Source of the DNA: Orientallactaga sibirica | Taxonomy: Eukaryota > Chordata > Mammalia > Rodentia > Dipodidae | Direction: 5' to 3' | Length of the DNA stretch: 64,000 bases | Assembly: GCA_036365145.1 (NCBI GenBank) | Contig: JAEOAD010000015.1 | Coordinates: forward strand, 40,521,001 to 40,585,000 | Shown here: in pieces, positions 1 through 13,286 of the stretch | Position numbering within the stretch: the first letter of the stretch is position 1 | Layout: every line of letters begins with the position of its first letter | Program-made: the position numbers and the translations under genes | Notes under the pieces: model-generated | What the model saw: only the letters and a program-made list of their open reading frames with translations | Told to the model about the DNA's origin: nothing | Database searches by the model: none

Positions 1-328
1 TTAAAAAAAAAAAAATGGAGACATTCAGGTTCTAACAGTTTGCAATGGCAAGAGGACCTGATGTGCCCATTCATTCTCATTCTCTCTCTCTCTGTGTCAA
101 ATATATAAATACTTTTCAAATCCCAAAAATGCATTCATGGCCAGGTATGGTGGTGCATGCCTTTAATCCCAGTACTCGGGAGGCAGAGGTAGGAGGATTA
201 CCATGAGTTCAAGGCCAGCCTGAGACTACAGAGTGAATTCCAGGTCAGCCTGGGCTAGAGCTAGACCCTACCTCAAAAAAAAACAAAAAAAAAAAACAGA
301 AAAAAAATGCATTCACCAGACAGGTTAT

Positions 329-379
<51 letters not shown>

Positions 380-3300
380 ATAGATACACACACACACACA
401 TGCATATAGTGTATTACACAATCTCCTAGCTTTGTCAACTCAAAAGGGATAACTGTGATGAATATAATTTGCTGCTTTGCAGATCCAAATCTATATCCAA
501 GATTATCCAGGAATAAATAAATACATTTTTTGTTTGTTTTGTTTTGTTTTTCAAGGTAGGGTCTCACTCCAGCCCAGGCTGACCTGGATTTCACTATGTA
601 GTCTCAGGGTGGCCTTGAACTCATGGCAATCCTCCTACCAAGTGCTGGGATTAAAGGCATGCACCACCACACCCAGTTTGTCCAGGAATATTTTATCATA
701 ACAGCCAGGAAAGCCATGAAGGGTAGTGAGGTCAAAAGAACTCTGGTGGTGCGCACTTCACACCTTTAATCCGAGTGCAGAGGAGGATGAGGTAGGAGGA
801 TTGCCATGAGTTCAAGGCCAGCCTGGGCTACAGAGTGAAATCCTAACATCAAAAAAAAAAAAAAAAAAGAAAAAGAAAGAAAGTACTCAGTCAACTCCTT
901 GATGAGACTTCTCTGGCCACAATTGGGCAGCTCTGCACTTTCATAATAACAAGAATTTCAAGTGATTGAATCTATCAAATAGGGGCTGGAAAGATGGCTC
1001 AGCAGTTAAGGCACGTGCCTACAAAGCCTAATAATCCGAGTTAGATTCCCCAGTACTTACATAAAGACAGATGCACAAAGTGGCACATACATCTGGAGTT
1101 CATTTGCCTTCAAATAATTCATAAAATATATTTATTGGTGCTTCATGTGTGCTTTATTTTACAGTGACTAGATAAATTAAAAGAAAAAAGATGTAGAGTA
1201 TGGTGGTGCACACCTTTAACCCCAGCACTAAGGAGGCAGAGGTAGAAGGATAGTTATGAGTTGAGGCCAGCCTGGGACTACAGAATGAGTGCCAGGTCTG
1301 CCTGGGCTGGAGTGAGACCCTACCTCGAAAAAAAAAAGGAAAAAAATGCCAAGTGTGATGGCCCGTGTCTGTAGGCCCAGCACTCTGGAGGGTGAGACTG
1401 GAGGATCATAAATACAAAAAAAAATCTTTAAAAAGGTTATTGGATTGATGGACATTGTAGTTCAGTTGGTAGAGTGCTTGCCTAGCATTCATGAAGACCT
1501 GGTACCCAGTACAATACAAACCAGGTATAGTAGTGTAATGCTATGATTCTAGCACTTGGGAAGTGGAGGCAAGAAGATCAGAAGTTCATTGTCAGTCTTG
1601 GCTACATAACTAATTTAAGGCCAGCCTTGGCTACATGAGACCCTATTTCAAAAAAAGTTATTGGAGGGCTGGAGAGATGCCTCGGGGTTAAAGGAGCTTG
1701 TTGGCAAAGTCTGACAACCTGGATTTGATTCCCAGTACCCACATAAAGTCAGATGCACACATACACACACAAAAAAGTAAGGGCTGGGATATGGCTTAGC
1801 GGTTAAGGCACTTGCCTGCAAAGCCGAAGGACTCAGGTTCGACTCCTCAGGACCCACGTAAGCCAGATGCACAAGGAGGCACATGCATCTGGAGTTCAGT
1901 TGTAATGGCTGGAGGCCCAGGCGCACCCATTCTTTCTCTCTCTACCTGCCTATTTCTGTATCTCTCTGTCTCTCAAATAAGTAAATAAAAAAATTAAAAA
2001 AAAATTTAAAGTAAGATATGTATGTGTCTGGAGTTCATTTGCAGTGGAAGGAGGCCCTAGTTTGCCCATTCTCCCTCAAGCAAATTTTTTTTTGGTATTG
2101 TTTTGTTTTATTCGAGGTAGGGTCTCACTCTAGCCCAGGCTGACCTGGAACTCACTCTATTTTCAGGGTGGCCTCGAACTCACAGCGCTCCTCCTTCCTC
2201 TGCCTCCCAAGTGCTGGGATTAAAGGTGTGCACCACCATACCCGGCTTTTTTTGGGTTTTTGAGGTAGAGTCTCTAGCTCAGGCTGACCTGGAATTCACT
2301 ATGTAGTCAGGGTGGACTTGAACTCACAGTGATCTTCCTACCGCTGTTTCAATTAAAGGCATGCACCACCATGCCCAGCAAGCTCGGTGTTTTTTTAAAA
2401 GCTCTTGCTGCACTGACAAATCACCATATAAAGCTGGGCACAGGTAATTTTCACAACTTTAAACCCAGCATGCCTACATCAATGGGAGGCATATTCAGGA
2501 GTATCCCGAAGCTTACAGACCAGATAGTCTAGCAATGGCAATACATGTGACACACTGTCTCAAATAAGGTAAGGCAAGGACCAACACCCTGAGGTTGTCC
2601 TCTAATGTGCAGTAGCATGTACTCACCCATACATACACCTCCTCCCCACCACACACAGAATGAAACAAAAACATGAAACAAGGCCGGGCGTGGTGGCGCA
2701 CGCCTTTAATCCCAGCACTCCGGAGGCAGAGGTAGGAGGATCACCATGATTAGTTCAAGGCCACCCTAAGACTACAGAGTGAATTCCATGTCAGCCTGGG
2801 CTAGAATGAAACCCTACCTCAAGAAACAAAAAAAAACATGAAACAACTTTACTGGTTTTTTTGCTTTGTTTTGTTTTGTTTTTTCAAGATAAAGTCTCAC
2901 TCCTAGTTTAGGCTGACCTAGATTTCACTATGTAGTCTCAGGGTGGCCTCGAACTTGATCCTCCTACCTCTGCCTCCCAAGTGCAGAGATTAAAGGCGTG
3001 TGCCACCACACCCAGCTACTATTTTTTTAAATTAATTAATTTAGCCAGGCATGGTGGTGCACACCTTTAATCCCAGCACTTAGGAGGCAGAGGAAGGAGG
3101 ATCGCCGTGAGTTCGAGGCCACCCTGAGACTACACAGTGATTTCCAGGTCAGTCTGAGCTAGAGTGAGACCCTACCTCAGAAAAAAAAAATTAATTTATT
3201 TGCAAGCAGAGAGAGAAGAGAGACAGAGAATGGACACGCCAGGGCCTCCAGCCACTGCAAACAAACTCCAGATGCATGCACCCCCTTATGTATCTGGCTT

Positions 3301-3387
3301 ATGTGGATACTAGGGAATGAAACCTGGGTCCTTTGGCTTCACAAGCAAGCACCTTAACTGCTAAGCCATCTCTCCAGCCCCCAACTT

Positions 3388-3425
<38 letters not shown>

Positions 3426-5640
3426 CCAAGGTAAGGATTCACTCTAGTCCAGGCTGACCTGGAATTCACAATGTAGTATCAAGGTAGCCTCCAACTCACA
3501 GCGATCCTCCTACCTCTGCCTCCCCAGTGCTAGGATTAAAGGCGTGCACCACCAGGCCAGGCAACTTTGCTGTTTTTCATCTTTTTTGTTTTTCCAGGCA
3601 GGCTGACCTGGAACTCACTCTGTAGTCTCATGCTGTCCTGAAACTTACAGCAGTCTTCTTACCTCTGAATTCATGGGCCATCACGCCTAGATGAACCTTT
3701 GTTATTATTATTATTATTTTTTTTTTTTTTTGGTTTTGCGAGGTAGGGTCTCACTCTGGTCCAGGCTGACCTGGAATTAACTATGTAGTCTCAGGGTGGC
3801 CTCGAACTCTCGGGGATCCTCCTACCTCTGCCTCCCTAGTGCTGGGATTAAAGGCTTGCACCAGCACGCCCGGCACCTTTGTTATTTTTTAAAGTGATAC
3901 TTTGCTGATTTTGTATTGCGTGCACATGTTCACATGTGTGCAGGTGCATATGGGTTCCAGGGATTGAACTCAGGTCCTCATATCTGCAAAGCAAGCACTT
4001 TACAAACTAAGCTATCTCCTCAACTCCATTACTATTTTTAAAAAAAATTTTTTAATATATTTTATTTATTTATTTGAGAGAGAGAAAGAGGGAGAGAGAG
4101 AGGGAGAGAGAATGGGCGTGCCAGGGCCTCCAGCCCTGCAAAGGAACTCCAGATGCATGTGCCCCCTTGTGCATCTGGATTATGTGGGTACTGGAGAATC
4201 GAACTGGGATCCTTTGGCTTTGCAGGCAAACGCCTTAACAGCTAAGCCATCTCTCCAGCCCCCCCAAAATTTTTTTTATTTGAGAGAGAGAGAGAGAGGA
4301 AGAGGCAGAGACAATGGGCATACCATGGCCTTTTCAGGCGCTGTGAATGAACTCCATATGCCCCCTTGTGGGCATGTCTGACATTGTGTTCTTGTATCAC
4401 TTACGTCTGGCTAAACATGGGACCTGGAGATTTGAACAAGTGTTCTTAGGCTTCACAGGCAGGCGCCTTAACCGCTAAGCCATCTCTCCAGCCCTCCATT
4501 ACTATTTTGAAAATGAAGGAAAAGTCATTTGTGGTGGTGCATACGTGTAGTCATTATCCCCCCGACCCTCTCTCAATCTGCCTCTGTCTCTCAAATAAAC
4601 AAATAAATAAAAATCTTTTTTTAAAAAAGAGAAGATGAAAGAAAGAAGAAAAAAAGAAAGGGCAAGCAGCCGGATGTGGTGGTGCATGCCTTTAATCCCA
4701 GGCAGAGGTAGGCGGATCTCCATGAGTTTGAGGCCACCCTGAGACTACATAGTGAATTCTAGGTCAGTTTGGGCTAGAGTGAGACCCAACAAAAAAAAAA
4801 AGGAAGGAAGCAAGGTGTGGTGGCATACGCCTTTAATCCCAGCTCTCAGGAGGCAGAGGTAGGAGGATCGCCATAAATTCAAGGCCACCCTGAGACTACA
4901 TAGTGAATTCCAGGTCAGCCTGAGCTAGAGTGAGACCCTACTTCAAAAAACAAAACAAAAAAAAAAAAAAAAAAAAAAAAAGGAAGGAAGGAAAGCCAGG
5001 CGTGGTGGCGCTCACCTTTAATCCCAGCACCCTCGGGAGGAAGAGGTAGGAGGATCACTGTGAATTCGAGGCCACCCTGGGACTACATAGTTAATTCAAG
5101 GTCAGCCTGAGCCAGAGTGAGACTCTACCTCGGTGGGGGGGGGGGGGAAGGAAGGAAGGAAGAAAGGACAAGAAGAGAAGGAGAAGGAAAAGAAGAAAAG
5201 GTTGGGTTATAGGTGGTAGCAGGAGTTTAAGGTCAGCCTAGCTCCATAGTGAGCTTAAAGCCAGACTTGGATACATGAGACCCTAGAATGAGGAGAAGGA
5301 TGAGGGAGGGAAAAGAGAGAGGAAGGAGAAAGAAGAGGGAGAAGAAAGAAGCTGTGAAGGAAGATATCTCCTTTAATCCCAGCACTTGGGAGGCAGAGGT
5401 AGGAGGATTGCCATGAGATTAAAGTCACCCTGAGCCTACATAGTGAATTCCAGGTCAGCCTGGGCCAAAGCAAGACCCTACCTTGGAAAAAAAAAAAAAA
5501 AAGAGGTACACACAGTATCTGAAGATGACACCTGAGGTTGTCCTCTGCCCTACATGCACACACGTCCAGTCACACATGCACACATAATACACACACAAAT
5601 AAAATGAAAAGAAATAATAAGGGAAAAACATAAGTTTTTG
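1..5640. repeat. SINE-packed intergenic block with microsatellites
   Basis: No gene is seen. B1-type, plus: 139-300, 741-885, 1194-1347, 1350-1420, 2682-2837, 3043-3190, 4669-4801, 4809-4981, 4995-5134, 5366-5503. B1-type, minus: 526-678, 2085-2247, 2248-2390, 2857-3017, 3424-3562, 3586-3691, 3718-3873. tRNA-headed SINE, plus: 15-117 (3' part), 983-1107, 1664-1775, 1781-2010, 2018-2083 (fragment), 4530-4615 (fragment); minus: 3190-3381, 4050-4263, 4270-4493 (long variant). B4-like ID+B1 composite: 1448-1655 plus. Older B2-superfamily copy: 3915-4028 minus. Simple repeats: (GATA)n 330-386, (CA)n 387-400, (TG)n 3394-3423, G-run 5134-5148, purine-rich 5148-5345. Confidence 0.85.
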
Positions 5641-6290
5641 TCTTATTCTGGTATGAACTTTATTTCAGGGTACATGTATTTCTGTACAGAATTAAGAGCT
5701 AATAAATGAAGGTGAAATACAGTGTTCGAAAACCAGTTTTGTAATCCTGTGGGAAATAAAATGCTCATTGGTGGATAAGGATATCACCATCTAAAAATAG
5801 TAGGAGCCTGGGACCTGATAGTGGACAAGGGAGCTAGCTAGCCCAGAAACCCCTGTAATTGCAGAATAAGTGAAACATAAGTCTCATAGTTTTAAATCAC
5901 TGGCATATGGGAGCAATTTATTTTAGAAGTTAGTTTACTATCAAAGTATACCATTTATATACATATGAAACCATGTAAAAGCACAGAATGATCCATATAT
6001 TCCCAAACATACACTAACACATTTGAGTATTTGCCTATGTCAGGAAAAGGACTGAGAATACGGATCAGGAATCAAAAGAGAACAAGAAGGGGGTCTAAAA
6101 GGGGACAACTTGTCTGTGATTTCCAGAAAGAACCTAGGCTGATTTGCTGGGAGTGTTCATTATCTCCTGCCTGGAGAAGCAGAAGCACAGAGTGGAGAGG
6201 AGACAGTGTCAAGAACAGAGCCTGCAGGGATCCTCTACCTTGTTCACTAGGAGGGTCAGAGACCTAAAAAGATCTGAGGAATTCTCCCAA
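5641..6290. other. Single-copy intergenic sequence
   Basis: This stretch is free of SINEs. Short reading frames at 6031-6267 and 6144-6401 have no recognisable domain; the second ends inside a B1. I see no gene or regulatory signal. Confidence 0.5.
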
Positions 6291-6292
6291 GT

Positions 6293-6656
6293 CTGTAGAC
6301 TCAGACTGGTCTCAAACTCACTGAGATCCAATCTCAGCCTCCCAAGTGCTGGGATTAAAGGTGTGCACCACCACACCTGGCATTTTTGTTGTTGTTCTTA
6401 GGGTCTTTCTGTAGCCCAGGCTGACCTGAAATTCCCTCTGTAGTCTCAGGGTGGCTTCAAACTCAAAGCAATACTCCTACCTCTGTCTCCCAAATACTGG
6501 AATTAAAGACGTGTGCCATTATACCCAGCATCTTTTTTTTTTTTTTTTTTTTAAGGCAGGGTCTCAGTTTGTAGTCTAGACTGTCCCCAAACTCCCAACC
6601 CCTACCTCAGCCTCCTAAGAGCTGGGATTACTATTATGTACCATTGTGCCTGGTAG
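6293..6656 (-). repeat. Three B1-type copies in a row
   Basis: The copies are at 6293-6381 (truncated), 6382-6530 and 6530-6656, all minus strand and all diverged. Confidence 0.8.
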
Positions 6657-6659
6657 CTT

Positions 6660-7750
6660 TTAAGCCACTAACTTTGTGGTAGTTCACCACATCAATAACC
6701 GGAAACTAATCCAAGGTGTGTGCTTCTGAGCAGCACTAAACCTATTTTAGGAGAGTAAGGTATGTATGAGTGGGGAGGGTAGAGTGCCAAATCAAGGACT
6801 TCCTGGAAGGGCCTATAACCATACTGACCTGGGCTGATAGTATGGCTCATTGGTTACCTTTACTAAATTTCTAAGCAACAACACATTGCTAACAATGCAC
6901 TGTTTACATAGAGTTGCTAAGAATTAAATGTTTTAAAATGTCTAATGTAAGAACCAACATGGTTTTCTTTGTAGAAATTTCATTTCCTTGAGGATTTACA
7001 CACACCCATTATGCCATTCTCCAAATGTGTTACTAAATACCCAGTGCGTGTCTGACACCATAACTACAATACATACGTGTCCACAGTACCTGCAACCATT
7101 TCTCACTGAAACTGCCACTCAGCTTCCAGCAAGCTAGGGCTCAACCTTACTCTACCTCCCCAGTCAAGTACATACTCTTAAACCTGCTCACTCCCACCAT
7201 CTCTGTTCCCTGGATGAACCCAGGCTGGCCAGTCCCAATACCCTTCCCCCTCAGGTGCTATTTCTGAAGCTGCTCTCAACAGTCTCATCTGTGCATTACA
7301 TGAGCTCTGAAAAAGGCCTCAGCATATTTGGAGAACAGCAAGCTGCTTCTATTCCCTGTTTTCATCTAATTCTGTCTTTGTCTCTACATCTTTTACCTTT
7401 TCCCACTTCTCTGGGCTCCCATACAGCTCCTCCCTATAACTCAGAGATATCCAAGATAACAGCGCAGCTGAGCCTCAACCAGCCAGTCAGTTAAAGAGGT
7501 AGGTAGGATGAACCAGGGATGCACATTTACTGGGGTTCTTGGGCTTCTCAAGTAGTTAACTACAGTCTAAGGTATTAAGACAGAACGCACAAAGCTGAGC
7601 ATGGTGGCTTGTGCTTATAACCACAGCACTCTGGGTCCACCTGGTTTTCCTAATTTCACAGCTCCCCACCCCACCTGACTTCTAACCTCCATGTCTGAAA
7701 TGCTGAGGTCTGATGCAACAATATCTTACTCTCCATTCCCAGAAAAAAAA
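6660..7750. other. Single-copy intergenic sequence
   Basis: There is no SINE and no convincing exon here. The reading frame at 7255-7494 (79 codons) shows no domain I recognise and no splice pattern linking it to a gene. Confidence 0.5.
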
Positions 7751-7752
7751 AT

Positions 7753-10700
7753 GACTGAGCCAGGTATGGTGATGCACGCTTTTAATCCCAGCACTGGGGA
7801 GGCAGAGCTAGGAGGATCACCATGAGTTGAAGACCTCCCTGAGACTACATAGTGAATTCCAGGTCAGCCTGAGCTACAGTGTGACCCTACCTCAAAAAAA
7901 ACAAAACAAAACAAAAAGATTGGTACTGGATTGATTTTCCTCCAGTCTGATATCCAGAGCAGTGCACCCTTTACCCAGTTAGGCCCATCCCTAACTCTTG
8001 TTAAACCAGGTGTGGTGATGCACGCCTATAATCCCAGCACTGGGGAGTCAGAGGTAGGAGGATCACTGTGCATTCGAGGCCACCCTGAGAATACTGGTGA
8101 CTTCCAGGTCAGCCTGGGCCAGAATGAGACCCTACCTTGAAAAACAAAATAAACAAACAAAAAACTCTGTAAAACCGAATGGTTTCTTTCAAGAATGGTA
8201 AATAATTATATATGCGTGTATGTGCGCGTACATATGTTTGTAATGTTTGTATATGCACATGTATATATGTTATAAAATATATTTATTTTCTTTGGTTTGT
8301 TGAGATAGGGTTTTACTGTAGCCCAGGCTGACCTGGAATTTACTATGTAGTCTCAGGGTAGCCTCAAACTCACCACAATTCTACTTCTGCCTCCCAAGTG
8401 CTATTGAAGGCATCACTATACTTGGCTCATATTTTCTTATTTATTTATTTATTTGAGAGAGTCAGATATATATAGAAAGAGAGAAAATGGGCATACCAGG
8501 GCCTCTAGGCACTACAAACAAATTTCAGATGCGTGTGCCACCTTGTGCATCCAGCTTTATGTGGGAACCTGGGTCCTTTGGATTTGCCCACAAGTGCCTT
8601 AACCACTAAACCATCTCTCCAGCTTCAGACAGTCACACACACACACACATCTATTTTTTTTATTTTTATTTTTTTGGTTTTTTGAGGTAGGGTTTCCCTC
8701 TGGTCCAGGCTGACCTGGAATTAACTATGTAGTCTCAGGGTGGCCTCAAACTCAAGGCAATCCTCCTACCTCTTCCTCCCCAGGAAGAGGTAGGAGGCCA
8801 CCATGCCCAGCTTCTATTTATTTTTTTATATTTATTTATTTATTTATTTTTGTTTTCTGAAGTAGGGTCTCACTCGAGGCCAGGTTAACCTGGAATTAAG
8901 TATGTAGTCTCAGGGTGGCCTCGAAATCCTCCTACCTCTGCCTCCCCAGTGCTGAAATTAAAGGCATGGACCACCACACCCAGCTTTTTATTGTTGTCGT
9001 TGTTTGAGATAGGGTCTCATGTAGCCCAGGCTGGCTTCAAACTTGATATATATAATTGAGGATGACCTTGACCTCCTGATCTTCCTAATTCTACCTCCCA
9101 AGTACTGGGATTATAAGTATTCACCACCACTCCCAGCTAGGACTCACATAACAGGGAGGTAACTCAGTTCCTTGGAATTTGGAGGTGTTGACTGGGAAGT
9201 TTGAGCAAGTAGTAGAGCTGTGGGCATGCAGGCAGGCAATGGGTCTATAAACTGGAAATTTAGCTTGACAACAGTAGCACTGTACAAATCTATGCTTTCT
9301 CTAGGCCTAACTCTCTTAACCAGTCTGTGCATTAAGGGATTCTTTTTTTTTTTTCCCCGAGGTAGGGTTTCACTCTGGCCCAGGCTAACCTAGAATTAAC
9401 TGTGTAGTCTCAGGGTGGCCTCGAACTCACAGCAATCCTCCTACCTCTGCCTCCCAAATGCTGGGATTAAAGGTGTGAGTTGCCCCGAGACTACACTTTG
9501 TACTTATTTTAATTGGTGGAGGTTTCACTCAGCAACTTTAGCAAATGGCCACAAGAGGGAGGCAATGTCTTCAGATCAGAGTTTACAGATGAAATGAAGT
9601 GGGCTTCCAAGAGGAAAGATAAGCTGGGCGTGGGAGCACAGGCCTTTAACTCAACACTTTGGAGGCCCAGGTAGGAAGAATGCTGTGAGTTTGAGGTTAG
9701 CCGGGAACTACAGAGAGAGATCCAAGTCAGCCTGGGCTAGAGTGAAAGCCTACCTTGAAAAAAAAAAAAAAAAAGAGGGAAGAGGTGCTTTGCCTGCAAA
9801 GCCTGCCAGCTGGGGATTCAATTCCCCACTACCACATGTAAAGTGGTACATGCATCTATTGTTCATGCAGCAGCAACAAGAGGTCCTGGCACACCGATAC
9901 TCTCTTGTCTATTTTTCCTTGCAAATAAAAATGTATAAAGAGAGCCAGGCGTGGTGGTGCATGCCTTTAATCCCAGCACTCAGGAGGCAGAAGTAGGAGG
10001 ATCGCCATGAGTTCAAGGCCACCCTGAGAATACAGAGTAAATTCCAAGTCAGCCTGGGCTAGTGTGAGGCCTTACTTCAAAAAACCAAAAAAAAAAAAAA
10101 AAAAAAACAAATTTATATGTATAGAACGAGGGCTGGAGAGATGGCTTAGTGATTAAGGCATTTGCCTGCAAAGCCAAAGGATCCCGGTTCAATTCTCCAG
10201 GACCCATGTAAGCCAGATGCACAACAGTGCATGCATCTGGGGTTCGTTTGCAGTGGCTGGAGGCCCTGGCATGCTCATTCTTTCTCTCTCTCAAATAAAT
10301 AAAATATATTTTAAAAAATAATTTTAAAAACTAGAGAGAGATCCAAGGATAGAATGTATTGCTTCAGGATTTGGGTGGGAGTTGCAAACCAGCAACACTT
10401 TAGAGGATGGGAATGGGGATAGTAGATGATCAACATGACAATGTTCCTTTCCCCAACATGGAATAAAAAGCAGAAAAATAGCTGGGTGTGGTAGCGCACA
10501 CCTTTAATCCCAGCACTCAGGAGGCAGAGGTAGGAGGATCACCATGAGTTCAAGGATGCCCTGAGAATACAGAGTGAATTCCAGGCAGCCTGGGCTAGAG
10601 TGAGACCCTACCCTACAAAACCAAAACAAAAAGCAGAAAAATGGGGCTGAAGAGATGACTTGGCAGTTACGGCACTTGCCTGTGAAGCCTAAGGACCCAT

Positions 10701-10950
10701 GTTCTACTCCCTAGATCCCACATAAGCCAGACACACAAGGTGACACATAAGCACAAGGGGACACATGCATCTGGAGTTCATTTGCAGTGGCTGGAGGCCC
10801 TGGTAGGCTAATTCTCTAATTAAAAAAAAAAAAAAAAAAAAAGGTAGAAGGATAGCCCTGAGGTCAAGGCCACCCTGAGAATACTGTATTCCAGGTAAAC
10901 CTGGGCTAGAGTGAGACCCTACCTCAAACCCCCCCCACCAAAAAAAGAAA
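7753..10950. repeat. SINE block
   Basis: B1-type, plus: 7756-7918, 8004-8163, 9620-9774, 9943-10107, 10478-10632, 10842-10948 (truncated). B1-type, minus: 8288-8427, 8650-8812 (with a fold-back), 8815-8984, 8986-9137 (older type), 9342-9482. tRNA-headed SINE: 8440-8624 minus; 9783-9925 (partial), 10129-10310 and 10643-10842 plus. An alternating purine-pyrimidine tract lies at 8195-8280 and (CA)n at 8634-8650. Short single-copy gaps between them hold nothing recognisable. Confidence 0.85.
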
Positions 10951-12645
10951 AATGGGGAAGACTCCTCCAACTCAAGGCACATTGGACAAAGATCACCCTT
11001 TTCCCTCTAGTAATCTAATTTCTGGGCCCAGAAAAGATAGGTACCAATACATGAGGCTCTAAGAGTTAATCTCTAAGGATTCATTCTGATATAAGGCAAA
11101 GGCTTGTTTTCCCTTTCTCTGTGTCTTATCCTCTCTCTGAAGCCCAGGTTGGCAGTTTCTCTGAATTCCTTCTTTGGTGTAATTAGCTAGGGCCTGGAGA
11201 CCCAACCCCACAGCTAGTCCCCTGCTCCTTCCTCAGGCCCCAGGAGTCATGGGCCTGATCTATGGAAGGAAAGAGTACTTTCCTTAGTCTCTCCCCCCCC
11301 CCAGATGAGGCCCCAGGGACCAAAAAGCCTCTGTCTTTTCCTGCCACGCCTCCACATTGTAACCCAGACAAGGGGATTCCTTGTGTCCTAAACCCAGGCA
11401 GGCATCCTTGTGACCAAATGGTGAAAGGCAGGACAGAGTGGGTGAAGGGTAATTACAGAGCCAGGGCCCATCCCACCACCCAGGATTCTGGTGTGTCCCT
11501 AGCACCCTGAGACCTCACCCTTCCCATCTCCAAACAACAGTTGGATAAGAAGGCTAGGGTTCATCTGCACATAAAAAGGCTGAGCCTTGAAGAGGAAACT
11601 GAGAAGGTGTGAAGACACACAGTTGAACCTCCTGGCAGGCAGATATGAAGACAGGAAGCAAGAATGGGGCAGCCCAGGGACAAGGTGAGACTGGGGCCTG
11701 AGCCAAGCAGACATGAGAGCCTAGGTAGAGGCCTTTGCTGGTTTCTTATCCTAAAAGTGCCAGGATAAGTGTTTGCATCCCCACCTGATCACAGAAGTGA
11801 GATCTTTGGGACAAAAATGAGAACATCTTGCCAGGCATGGCATCCCAGCACTTGGGAGGCAGAGGTAGGAGGATTGCTATGAGTTTGAGGCCAGCCTAAA
11901 ACTACAGTGAATGAATTCCAGGTCAGCCTGAGCTACAGCAAGACCCTACCTCAAAAAAAAAAAAAAAAGAGAGAGAGAGAGAGAAAGAGAAAACATTCTA
12001 ATTGAAAAGAAGCACAAACATCTGCTAGTGAAAAAGCCTACCAGGAATGGCATGGACATTCACTGATGTGGTCTCCCTTAGTAGCAGGGACTCCAGTGCT
12101 CTCTATATTGACCTATCACACCACCCAAGGACTGGTAGACAAGAAGCATTAGTCCATCCTGATGGGAAATGACATCATTCAGCAGATAGGAAGAGACAGG
12201 TCTCCCAATTCCAAAGGCATCAATCTAGGAGAGCCAGTACATGGAGGTTTGGCCTTAAATGTCCTTCCTCAATCCTCCATTTTGCCTAAGAGGGAGCCAA
12301 GGCTCCTAGACTTCAGATGAGGTGATTACACCCCCCATTTCTTCATCAGTGATATCCTAAATAAACCCTCACCTGCTTGGGGGAGGAGCATGGAGATACT
12401 CTCACACCAGGAACCACAGGTTAAGCCTCTAGAGTCAATCTCTATGGAAATAGCTCTAGGGACCCAATAATTGAGGGATAAAGGTAGAGGCTCCCTAGGG
12501 ATGACAGATGATAAGCTAGTTTTCCATGCTAACTGTTTTCAGTACAGCCTACACCTAGTCCCAGATTTAGGGAAAATAAATTTTGAGAGACCATAGGGAC
12601 AAGGAATGAAAGAGTCACAATAGTACAAAAGGGTGAAAGAAAAAG
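10950..12645. other. Single-copy DNA downstream of LURAP1, with one B1
   Basis: The only SINE is a B1 at 11830-11960 (plus) with a GA-rich tail to about 11990. The part next to the LURAP1 stop codon (12645 leftwards) must hold its 3' UTR, but I found no clear AATAAA or ATTAAA on the minus strand to mark its end. Reading frames at 11183-11714 overlap on both strands and show no family signature. Confidence 0.5.
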
Positions 12646-13167
12646 TTACAAGAAGGTCACATCATCCTGGCACTGTTCCCAGTACCAATGGTCCTCAAAA
12701 CCCAGCTTGGCACTCTTATCCTCTGGTGGTTCAGGTGGTCCACCTTGGCACCCATCCTCTGAGGGCTTCCACACAGCACTCAAGTTCCCTAGCCTGCTGG
12801 ATGTCATGTCCACTTCAGTCCTGGCCCTTTCCCCACCAGGTATAACCTTTGCCCAATCCATCTCAGGATGGGGAGCCCCAGGGAGGCCAGATTCATCCAG
12901 TTCTCTGGGAGCCACAGTATCCAAGAAGCTACCAATAGAGACACTGTCCAGTCGGTCAGTGGAGCTGGTGTCTGGCAAGCTGTCCCAACTGCCCCGCCTT
13001 GAGTGGCCTGGGCTCCCACCTGTCAGGCTATATTGGCTGCTGGTGAGGCTACTGCAATGGCTGGTCAACGTTCCCCGCTCCTCCAACAACCAGCGCACTG
13101 CCTCGATGCCCTCATTCAAGGTTACCAGCTGCTGCAGAATCTTCACATCAATGGCTCGTAGGTAAGC
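12646..13167 (-). CDS. LURAP1: LURAP1 exon 2 (last coding exon), leucine rich adaptor protein 1
   Basis: This exon encodes residues 67-239 and ends with TAA at 12648-12646. It starts after a consensus acceptor (ctag, then GCTTAC) at 13167 in phase 0, matching the phase-0 donor of either exon 1 copy; with exon 1 the protein is 239 residues, the length I know for the human protein. The start of the exon (AYLRAIDVKILQQL) continues a leucine-rich, coiled-coil-like segment. It is followed by a Ser-rich stretch (TSHCSSLTSSQYSLTGGSP, then RRGSWDSLPDTS) typical of this family. The C-terminus DDVTFL is a PDZ-binding tail. Known role: LURAP1 (LRAP35a) links the kinase MRCK to MYO18A in lamellar actomyosin control and has been reported to activate NF-kB. 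No frameshift or stop is seen. The intron to exon 1 is about 14.7 kb to the nearer copy and 22.3 kb to the farther one. Confidence 0.96.
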   Translation of the reverse strand, partial: AYLRAIDVKILQQLVTLNEGIEAVRWLLEERGTLTSHCSSLTSSQYSLTGGSPGHSRRGSWDSLPDTSSTDRLDSVSIGSFLDTVAPRELDESGLPGAPHPEMDWAKVIPGGERARTEVDMTSSRLGNLSAVWKPSEDGCQGGPPEPPEDKSAKLGFEDHWYWEQCQDDVTFL

Positions 13168-13286
13168 CTAGAGGAGTGGGAGAAGAAATTAGTAAATATG
13201 GGATTATAGGCTTCTTATATGTTTCCAAAGGCCCTGGACTTTGTTGACCCATCAACTATGCTTCTCTTTCAAAAAGATGGAAAGAG

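Noticed and set aside
331..386. GATA-repeat reading frame giving a Tyr/Ile/Ser repeat protein
   Set aside because: Simple microsatellite translation, no gene context.
10129..10200. tRNA-like heads of SINEs as possible tRNA genes
   Set aside because: They have box A/B-like parts but are followed by the fixed SINE body and tail; dozens of diverged copies exist.
12707..13165. 152-codon plus-strand reading frame
   Set aside because: Antisense shadow of LURAP1 exon 2.
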